DNA of 45,526 bases from Bryobacterales bacterium (GTDB taxonomy: Bacteria > Acidobacteriota > Terriglobia > Bryobacterales > Bryobacteraceae): contig PMSX01000074.1 of assembly GCA_003167495.1 (NCBI GenBank), positions 1 to 45,526 on the forward strand. The letters run 5' to 3'. Both the position numbers and the translations under genes were made by a program. This document shows, one piece after another, positions 13,923 through 20,662 of the stretch (positions are counted from its first letter, which is position 1; each line of letters opens with the position of its first letter). Under the pieces are notes generated by a model. The model saw only the letters and a list, made by a program, of their open reading frames with translations, was not told the origin of the DNA and searched no databases.

Positions 13923-16433
13923 ATGGCGCGTTATGTTTTTCTTTTCCTTTTCTTTGCCTGCTTCTCGATAGATGCGGATCCGGCCGATTCGCCGGAAGCA
14001 CCGCTTCCAGCGTTGACGTGCCCCGCAGGCGCGCCTTTGGGTGCGATTGAACTACGCGTCAAGTCGCCGGGGAATACAGAGACGCTACCGCTTCAAGATA
14101 TCAACCGATTGAGCGAAGGCGACACGGTGATTTATTCGCCAGTGCTGCGCGGCGTGGAAAAACGGCCAGGAGAAGTGACGTTGGTGCTGGTTCCGGCGAA
14201 GCGTCCGGCGGGTTCGGGGATGTTAATTGTGACCGATCCTGCGCGAGCGGACCGAGGGCACGAGTGGGCCATTTCGCAGACGATGAATCTGGCGGCGTTT
14301 ATTTACGGACCGGGCGGGTTGAACAAGAAAAAAGTCAGCGGCTTTCTTTCGCAAGACGACCAACTGGTGGCGCAGCTTGCCGATTATGCGGAGAAGACAT
14401 CGCAGACGGAAGTGCTGTTGCAGGCGCTCTCGGATAACGCCGCTTCGAGCGCGAGCATGAATTCGGCGCTGAACGGGTTTGCTTCGCAATACGGGCTGGC
14501 TGTACAGATTGACAAGAACGCTCCGCCGGCGGTGCAGGCGCAGACTCTGTTTTCGACGATGAATCCGCAATTGGCAACGTACAATCCGATTGCCACAGAT
14601 TCGAATGCGGAGCGGCTGGGGCAAACGGCGAGCGTCGCGGCGGCGGCAGCCACGCTTTTCTTTGGAACTCCGATTGGGTTGGCAGCGGGCGGAACGGCGA
14701 TGCTGCTGGATTTGCGATCGATCGCGTTTCCGGGGACGCAATTTCGATCGTCTTTTGCGCAGCCGGCGAGCACGGGCGTGCGTTTGTGCGGACAACGCGG
14801 CGCGTTGCCTCCGCATACGCGCGTAGCCTATATCTGGGCGTTGCGGGTGCCGAATACGGGGAGCCCGGCGATCCGCATGGGACCAGCCAATTTCCTGCCC
14901 CTAGGACAAAAGACCGCGGTTCCGGTGGAAGTGAACGGTGCAGATTGGAAATATGTTCAGCGAGCGCGCAAATGGACAGTGGAAGATGCCGAGGGCCATC
15001 AGACCGCGCTCAAAGTTTTGAAGGTTGGCAATGAGCATGATTTGGAAATTGAGTTACAAGAGGCCAAACTGAAGGCAGGCGATTATCAACTGGCGGGTTA
15101 TTGGGACTGGACGCCCTTTCATGCGGCGGGTGTGCTTCATTTGCGAGCGCTGAGCGATTTCAAGAATACGCAGATAGATGCTAAGTCGCAAAACGTGCTA
15201 GTGGCGCAGACCGGTAAGGTGGCGATTACGCTGCACGGGGACGATTTTGAGTTCACGAACAAAGTTGAACTGGAACGAGCGGGTGATGAATTTGCAACAC
15301 CCGAAGCGGTTCGCTTTCTTTTGCCGAAAGGGGCGCGCTTGGGGCCACAAGAATCAATGGACGCGCAGGTTGATACGGCGGCGTTGAACCCGGGCGCGTA
15401 CAAGCTGATGATCACGCAGCCGGACGGCGTGAGCCACACGGTGAATCTGCGGGTCTTGCCGGCGGCACCGCGCGTAGAGAACCTGCCTATTCTGGTGAAT
15501 CAGGGAGTCAGCGCACAGCATTACGTATTGAAAGGCGAGCGGTTGAACCTAGTGGCGAAACTGACCGCGCCGAACGCTATTTTGGAATTGGGACAAGCTT
15601 CGCCGGATGGGACTGGACGCGACGTGACGGTGCATTTAGACGCGAGTCCCGCACCGGGCACGGCGATTCCCATTGATGCGGAACTGACAGACCGACCCGA
15701 GAAATTGGCGCTGCCGGACGGGCTGCAGATTGCGGGTCCTTTGCCTGCAGTTGTCAGTTCACAGCTTTCACTTCCCGCAGGCTTGGATGTGGCATTGCGG
15801 CCGAATGAATTTCCGGCGGGCTATACATTGACGGCTGTGCTGGATGTCCGAAACGTCGATGCGAGGAGCGAACTACAGCTCGCTTGCGCGGCCGATGTTG
15901 GCGTGCACGCAGAATTGCGGATTGGCGGGCAGGATGCCACTTCGAGTTTGCAGCGGCTTTCCACCGATCAGCTTTTTCTTTCGTATGACACGAGTAAGTT
16001 TCCCGCAGGGTGCGCGCTCGAAGCTTCCCTCGATAATGGACGGGATGGGAGATCGCAGCCGTTCACGGTGGCGCGGCTGATCCGGTTGCCACAGATTCTT
16101 TCCGTGACGCCGCTGACCGCTGGGAACGGGTCGGCGACGGCGGTTCCGGCGGGCCTACATGCGTTTGAAATCATAGGCGACAACCTAGAAGTGATAGGGC
16201 AGCTTTCCTGGGATCAGAATTTAGGCGTGGACGTTTCCGGATTGCCGGCGGCGATTCCGGGCCAAGGGCAACGGCAAAGCATGGTTGTGAATTTGCCCGA
16301 TGCGCCGAGCGCAGGCGCTCCTCTTTACTTGTGGCTGCGCGGGGAATCGGCATCGCGGACGACGACGGTGACGATACCGGTAACCGTAGGAAATGCGGCG
16401 CGCGCCGCTTCGTCCTCGCCTTTAGTGCACTAG
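13923..16433 (+). CDS. Large exported protein of unknown function
   Basis: An 836-residue protein with a signal peptide (RYVFLFLFFACFS) and no recognised catalytic motif. The first 300 residues include an Ala/Gly-rich segment (about 235-270, AAAAATLFFGTPIGLAAGG) that may be a hydrophobic hairpin. The remainder looks like a series of beta-sandwich segments with recurring KVELERAGDEF-, PDGVSHTVNLRV- and HAFEIIGDNL-type strands, reminiscent of IPT/TIG-like surface modules. A GAGGAG box lies only one base before the ATG, closer than normal. pgsA follows after 24 bases. I cannot name the family; it may be a lineage-specific cell-surface protein. Confidence 0.72.
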   Translation: MARYVFLFLFFACFSIDADPADSPEAPLPALTCPAGAPLGAIELRVKSPGNTETLPLQDINRLSEGDTVIYSPVLRGVEKRPGEVTLVLVPAKRPAGSGMLIVTDPARADRGHEWAISQTMNLAAFIYGPGGLNKKKVSGFLSQDDQLVAQLADYAEKTSQTEVLLQALSDNAASSASMNSALNGFASQYGLAVQIDKNAPPAVQAQTLFSTMNPQLATYNPIATDSNAERLGQTASVAAAAATLFFGTPIGLAAGGTAMLLDLRSIAFPGTQFRSSFAQPASTGVRLCGQRGALPPHTRVAYIWALRVPNTGSPAIRMGPANFLPLGQKTAVPVEVNGADWKYVQRARKWTVEDAEGHQTALKVLKVGNEHDLEIELQEAKLKAGDYQLAGYWDWTPFHAAGVLHLRALSDFKNTQIDAKSQNVLVAQTGKVAITLHGDDFEFTNKVELERAGDEFATPEAVRFLLPKGARLGPQESMDAQVDTAALNPGAYKLMITQPDGVSHTVNLRVLPAAPRVENLPILVNQGVSAQHYVLKGERLNLVAKLTAPNAILELGQASPDGTGRDVTVHLDASPAPGTAIPIDAELTDRPEKLALPDGLQIAGPLPAVVSSQLSLPAGLDVALRPNEFPAGYTLTAVLDVRNVDARSELQLACAADVGVHAELRIGGQDATSSLQRLSTDQLFLSYDTSKFPAGCALEASLDNGRDGRSQPFTVARLIRLPQILSVTPLTAGNGSATAVPAGLHAFEIIGDNLEVIGQLSWDQNLGVDVSGLPAAIPGQGQRQSMVVNLPDAPSAGAPLYLWLRGESASRTTTVTIPVTVGNAARAASSSPLVH

Positions 16434-16457
16434 ATGTTTTATATTTGAGGACATCAC

Positions 16458-17168
16458 GTGACGAAGCTGCCCAATCTACTGACGCTGGTACGCATCTTTT
16501 TGGTGCCGTTGCTGGTTGCGGCGCTGGTGCAGCAGGATTTTCGGATCTTTTGGGGCGACCGGGTGCTGGTGGCAAACGATGTGTTCGCTCTGATCGTTTT
16601 CCTGGCGGCGGCGCTCACGGATCTGTTAGATGGCTATCTGGCGAGACGGTGGAAACAAGTCACCACGGTAGGCACATTACTTGATCCGATTGCCGACAAG
16701 CTGCTGGTTTCGGCCGCGTTGATTTCTTTTGTGCAAATACGGCTGCTGCCAGGCTGGTTGGTAGTGCTGATTATTAGCCGGGAATTCGCGGTATCGGGCT
16801 TGCGGAGTATAGCGGCGGCGGAAGGCTACACGATCAAGGCAAGTGAACTGGGCAAATCTAAGATGATGCTGCAGGTTATAGGTATCACGCTGGTGATGCT
16901 TTCGATCCGCTGGCCTGGGGTACACTCGTACGCGATGTTCACGATGTGGGCAGTGGTATTTTTTGGGCTGGCGTCGGCGATCGAATACTTCATGCGTTTC
17001 TGGAAAAAGGTGGACATGGGGATCAAGCTACGCCGGCGCAATGAGTTACTGGCGCTGGAACGGCAGAAAAGACACTTGCAGCGAATTGAGCGGAAACAAG
17101 AGCGGCTGACAAAGAAGAAGCGACGTGCGGGAGCCGAAGAAGAGCAGGAAGCGTCTATTCGCCAGTAG
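16458..17168 (+). CDS. pgsA: CDP-diacylglycerol-glycerol-3-phosphate 3-phosphatidyltransferase
   Basis: Membrane enzyme that makes phosphatidylglycerophosphate from CDP-diacylglycerol and glycerol-3-phosphate, the committed step to phosphatidylglycerol and cardiolipin. The CDP-alcohol phosphotransferase motif is complete: D55-x2-D58-G59-x2-A62-R63-x8-G72-x3-D76-x3-D80. It is 236 residues with several membrane helices and a long, highly charged C-terminal tail (about 195-236, many Lys/Arg then Glu), an extension beyond the usual length of about 180-200. The start is GTG with GAGG upstream. Its last 14 bases overlap the 3' end of the convergent rodZ gene. Confidence 0.92.
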   Translation: MTKLPNLLTLVRIFLVPLLVAALVQQDFRIFWGDRVLVANDVFALIVFLAAALTDLLDGYLARRWKQVTTVGTLLDPIADKLLVSAALISFVQIRLLPGWLVVLIISREFAVSGLRSIAAAEGYTIKASELGKSKMMLQVIGITLVMLSIRWPGVHSYAMFTMWAVVFFGLASAIEYFMRFWKKVDMGIKLRRRNELLALERQKRHLQRIERKQERLTKKKRRAGAEEEQEASIRQ

Positions 17169-18147
17169 GACTCGTATGAGCCACGGAAGTACCGCCTACG
17201 CCCTGTACTACTTCATACCCATTCTTGGTAAAGACAAAGGTGCGGGATTGACCGCGGCGACCTAACGGACCCAACGCGCGGCCATTAAAAATAACATTAA
17301 CTCCGCCTGCATTGGCGGTGCGGATTTGAGCGAACTCTTTGCCATTGAAGCTCATAGTTTGCATAGCCGCTAAGACGCCGCTGTATGTGGTTTTGCCATC
17401 AGCCGAAATGGATAACCAAGTAGGTTGGATGGCCGATAATTCGATATGAATGGCCGCAGCCTCGGACTCTTGGGGAGTAGTAGGAGGGGCGACAGTCTGC
17501 ACGCCGACATGGGCAGGTTGGGCGCTCAGGGAACCCTGGCTGGGAGGGACTAATTGTTCAGTGCCGGGTAGAAGAGGCGGCAGTTGGTTCGCGGAGACTT
17601 TTGGTTCGGATTTAGCCACGACTGGGACTAACGCTGGAGCGGCAACACGAGGCTGTTCGGTTGGAGTTGCTCGGGGTGCGGACGATTGCTCGGGAACTAC
17701 AACTCTGCTGCTAGCGGGGAGTACGTTGGATGGTAGCTTTGCGGCCTCAATGCCGCTATTACGCCAGATTAAATATATAGAAACTGCCCCGGCGATCACC
17801 GCAATCGATGCTGTCCTAACCCAATTCCAGTTCGCCTTGGGCTTTACCTGTTGAAACTGATGGGGCCGGACATAAATTTCTTGTTCCTGCCCGGGAACCA
17901 GCGGTTCAGGCATGGTAGTGGACGCAGCGAGTACGTCGCTGGCTAGCGCGGCGTGGTCTAGGCCGAGCAAGTCTGCCACTTGCTTCACAAAACTGCGGTA
18001 AGTGAAGGGGGAACTGATCTTAGAGAGGTCATCCGACTCGATCGCGTTCAGATTTTTCAAGGAGATGCGAGTACGCGAGTTAATTTCCTCTAGCGTGTAC
18101 CCCCTCTTAATCCGCGCTTCTCGAAGTCGTGTCCCGACGGACTGCAT
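17155..18147 (-). CDS. rodZ: RodZ-like HTH/DUF4115 membrane protein
   Basis: A 330-residue bitopic protein: a cytoplasmic HTH domain (about 1-70, GTRLREARIKRGYTLEEIN), one membrane helix (about 109-128), a Pro/Ala/Val-rich periplasmic linker (about 135-228) and a C-terminal DUF4115 domain (about 232-322, with PTWLSISADGKTTYSG and NGRALGPLGRRG). RodZ links MreB to the cell-wall elongation machinery and helps set rod shape. In many bacteria rodZ lies beside pgsA in the same direction; here the two are tail to tail and overlap by 14 bases. The upstream region has an AT-rich TATTATAA box but no convincing -35. Confidence 0.88.
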   Translation of the reverse strand: MQSVGTRLREARIKRGYTLEEINSRTRISLKNLNAIESDDLSKISSPFTYRSFVKQVADLLGLDHAALASDVLAASTTMPEPLVPGQEQEIYVRPHQFQQVKPKANWNWVRTASIAVIAGAVSIYLIWRNSGIEAAKLPSNVLPASSRVVVPEQSSAPRATPTEQPRVAAPALVPVVAKSEPKVSANQLPPLLPGTEQLVPPSQGSLSAQPAHVGVQTVAPPTTPQESEAAAIHIELSAIQPTWLSISADGKTTYSGVLAAMQTMSFNGKEFAQIRTANAGGVNVIFNGRALGPLGRRGQSRTFVFTKNGYEVVQGVGGTSVAHTSPTGE

Positions 18148-18216
18148 GGTTAAACTAGGCGTCTCCTTGCCTGGCTACGTAACGTTATAATACAACAGAA
18201 ATTGCCCCTTTGACTA

Positions 18217-18226
18217 GTTCGCGAAC
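18217..18226. promoter_or_regulatory. Perfect 10-bp palindrome GTTCGCGAAC
   Basis: A perfect palindrome sits midway in the 124-base divergent region between rodZ and the M28 enzyme gene. TTGACT at 18210-18215 touches its left side but lacks a good -10 at standard spacing. It could be an operator shared by both genes. Confidence 0.35.
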
Positions 18227-18271
18227 CAAGGCAAGCTAGTTATTTATTTTCCTTTCACTTAAACGAGGCTA

Positions 18272-19189
18272 ATGTATTCCTCTAATCGGCATTTATTTCT
18301 AGAAACTTTAATTCTGCGGCCAGTTGTGGTTCTGCTTTGCGGAGCTTTGGCGAGTGTGGCGACGGCGAGTTCGCTGTTGCAGGGTACGGTGGCACTGGCC
18401 GACACGCGGCATGCGGTCAGCTTTGGGGAACGCCCGTCGGGGTCTGCAGCGAACCAGAAATTGCGCGATTGGATCGTGAGCGAGCTCAAACCCAAGGGGG
18501 CGGAGGTATCACTTGATTCCTTTGTAGGGAGAACGCCCGAAGGGCCAGTGCCGATGGCGAACGTGATTGCCAAGTTTCCGGGTTCGTCGGGCAAAGCGAT
18601 AGCGATTAGCGGGCACTTCGACACAAAGAAGATCGCGGGGGTACATTTCCTTGGAGCGAACGATGCGGGCTCTTCGACCGGATTTCTCCTAGAGTTTGCG
18701 CAGGTTCTTTCGAAAGTGAAGCACCGCGACGATATTTACCTAGTGTTTTTCGACGGAGAAGAAGCGGTAGGTGAGTGGACCGACAGCGACAGCTGCTACG
18801 GGAGCCGGCATCTGGCGGCAAAATGGCTGGCCGACGGCACGTTGAGCCACTTAGTGGCGTTGATTAACGTGGACATGATTGGCGATAAGGATCTGGACGT
18901 TCTGAATGACGCCAACTCAGCGGCCGCTTTGCGCGAGATGGTGCAAAGAGCAGCGGCCAAACTGGGTTACACGAAGTATTTCCGGCAAGACCCTGGCGCG
19001 ATCGACGATGACCATCGGCCCTTTGCCGAGGTGGGAGTAAACGTTTTGGACTTGATCGACTTCGACTATGGTCCGAATCAGGCCTATTGGCATACGGCGA
19101 TGGACACGATGGACAAGCTTAGTGCGCAGAGTCTACAGATTGTGGGGGATGTGGTGCTGGAAGTGACAAAAGAGCTGGACGGGAAATAA
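18272..19189 (+). CDS. M28-fold glutaminyl-peptide cyclotransferase-like enzyme
   Basis: A 305-residue exported zinc enzyme with an N-terminal hydrophobic signal. Motifs follow the animal-type glutaminyl cyclase order: GHFDTK (114-119), GANDAGSSTG (128-137), FFDGEEA with E163/E164, DSCYGSRHLAAKW (173-185), NVDMIGD (199-205), DDDHRPF (245-251) and YWHTAMDTMDKL (272-283). The FDGEEA...YGSRHLA and DDH-PF blocks are closer to glutaminyl cyclases than to aminopeptidases, so N-terminal pyroglutamate formation on exported proteins is the best guess. A plain M28 aminopeptidase remains possible. It ends one base before the stop of the convergent DsbA-like gene. Confidence 0.87.
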   Translation: MYSSNRHLFLETLILRPVVVLLCGALASVATASSLLQGTVALADTRHAVSFGERPSGSAANQKLRDWIVSELKPKGAEVSLDSFVGRTPEGPVPMANVIAKFPGSSGKAIAISGHFDTKKIAGVHFLGANDAGSSTGFLLEFAQVLSKVKHRDDIYLVFFDGEEAVGEWTDSDSCYGSRHLAAKWLADGTLSHLVALINVDMIGDKDLDVLNDANSAAALREMVQRAAAKLGYTKYFRQDPGAIDDDHRPFAEVGVNVLDLIDFDYGPNQAYWHTAMDTMDKLSAQSLQIVGDVVLEVTKELDGK

Positions 19190-19190
19190 G

Positions 19191-20090
19191 CTAACGGCTG
19201 GCGGTTTCCTGGTTGCCACCCTTTTTCAATTCTGCACTGATGATGTTGCGTAAGCTGGCGAGTTCGATGCGACCGTTGTAGCGCTGACCGTTAATGAAGA
19301 TAGTAGGCGTGCCCTCGACGCCGGCGTTATTGCCGTCCTGCAGATCTTTGTCAATGGTTTCATGGATTTCTTTGGACTCCATATCCTTCTGCATCCGGGG
19401 TAGATCAAGCTTGAGGTCTTGAGCGATTTTGAGTATCGAATCCAGGGACAGATTCTCGTGATGGGCGAAGAGGGCGTCATGCATCTCCCAGAACTTGCCT
19501 TGCTTCTGAGCCGCTATAGCAGCCGTGGCAGCGCGGTAAGCGTCGGAATGGATCTCAAGCGGGAACTGTTTAAAGATAAGCTTGATCTGCTTTGGATAGA
19601 CCTTGAGCAGGGCTGCGATTTCGGGCACAGCCAGAGTGCAATAAGGACACTGAAAGTCTGAAAACTCGATGATGGTGACGGCTGCATCCGCGGGTCCGGT
19701 AACGGGCGATCCAGCCACGGGCACTTTGACGGCGGCTTCGAGGACCTGGTTCTGGTGGCTGGCGCCCCAGCGCGAAGAGTTGGCCTCTTCTAGAGCCTTC
19801 TCTGGAGTCTTGCCGTCCTTGATGGCTTGGACTACGGTGGCGGCCAAACCAACGCTGAAGGAACAGGATGGATCTTCCACGCGGCATTGGGCCATGGTTC
19901 TGCTGCAACCGCAGGAACAGGCGCTTTCGCGCAAAACTTTGAGGGCCACCGCTTTCTGCTTTACGGTGAGACCGCTGAGGTCGACGCCCGGCAGGGTGGT
20001 GGCGGTTTTCCAATCCTGTGCCAGGAGCATACCGGAGATCAACAAGAAAAAAGACGCGAAGATCCCGACGCGCCGAGACAGAAAGGCCAT
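19191..20090 (-). CDS. DsbA-family thioredoxin-fold protein with Cys-rich N-terminal region
   Basis: The 299-residue product has a signal peptide (about 1-24) and a C-terminal DsbA-like thioredoxin domain (about 125-292) with the active site C148-P-Y-C151 and the cis-proline loop GTPTIFING (T261-P262). It should catalyse disulfide exchange in the periplasm. The N-terminal region carries five cysteines in C58-x-C60-x-C62-x6-C69-x6-C76, a spacing that could hold a metal or form disulfides. The DsbA/BdbD/DsbG group normally lacks this. No DsbB or VKOR partner is nearby. It is convergent with the M28 gene, with one base between the stops. Confidence 0.88.
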   Translation of the reverse strand: MAFLSRRVGIFASFFLLISGMLLAQDWKTATTLPGVDLSGLTVKQKAVALKVLRESACSCGCSRTMAQCRVEDPSCSFSVGLAATVVQAIKDGKTPEKALEEANSSRWGASHQNQVLEAAVKVPVAGSPVTGPADAAVTIIEFSDFQCPYCTLAVPEIAALLKVYPKQIKLIFKQFPLEIHSDAYRAATAAIAAQKQGKFWEMHDALFAHHENLSLDSILKIAQDLKLDLPRMQKDMESKEIHETIDKDLQDGNNAGVEGTPTIFINGQRYNGRIELASLRNIISAELKKGGNQETASR

Positions 20091-20179
20091 AAGTTTTATT
20101 GTACGTGAAATAGGCTGCGGCGACGCGGAAGTGGCGCAAGCACAGGCGGTGGGGGGGTAATCAGCCGTACAATACGGAC

Positions 20180-20662
20180 ATGGATCTCACCATCAATGGT
20201 CAGCGGCGGACGATTCAGTCTGACCCCGAGCGTCCGCTGCTTTGGGTGCTACGCAATGAATTGGATTTGACCGGCGCGAAGTATGGGTGCGGCGAAGGGC
20301 AGTGCGGGGCATGCAGCGTGCTGGTGGATGGAGTGGCGCATCGTTCGTGCACTACGCCGGTTTACACAGTGGTGGGGCGCGAGATCACCACAGTGGAAGG
20401 CTTGGCGGACGGCGAGCGGCTGCACCCGGTGCAACAGGCGTTTATCGATTGCGATGCGATGCAGTGCGGGTATTGCACTGGCGGCATGGTGCTTTCGGCG
20501 GTGGCGTTGCTGAGAAAGTCGCCTTCGCCGTCAGATGCGGAGATCAAACAGAAGTTAGACGGCAATCTATGCCGTTGCGGGACATACAACCGCATTGTGG
20601 AGGCTGTGCATAAGGCGGCGGGGGTGATTCAGGCGTCGAACAGGGAGCCCCATCATGCTTGA
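20180..20662 (+). CDS. (2Fe-2S) small subunit of a molybdenum hydroxylase (IorA/XdhC-type)
   Basis: The 160-residue electron-transfer subunit of the xanthine-dehydrogenase superfamily. A plant-type [2Fe-2S] domain uses C37, C42, C45 and C57 (GCGEGQCGACSV). The helical C-terminal domain binds the second cluster through C96, C99, C131 and C133 (QCGYC and CRC). It passes electrons from the molybdopterin subunit encoded just downstream, whose start overlaps this gene by 8 bases. Two-subunit forms of this size are typical of isoquinoline 1-oxidoreductase-like and aldehyde-oxidising enzymes. No FAD subunit or cytochrome gene follows. Confidence 0.93.
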   Translation: MDLTINGQRRTIQSDPERPLLWVLRNELDLTGAKYGCGEGQCGACSVLVDGVAHRSCTTPVYTVVGREITTVEGLADGERLHPVQQAFIDCDAMQCGYCTGGMVLSAVALLRKSPSPSDAEIKQKLDGNLCRCGTYNRIVEAVHKAAGVIQASNREPHHA

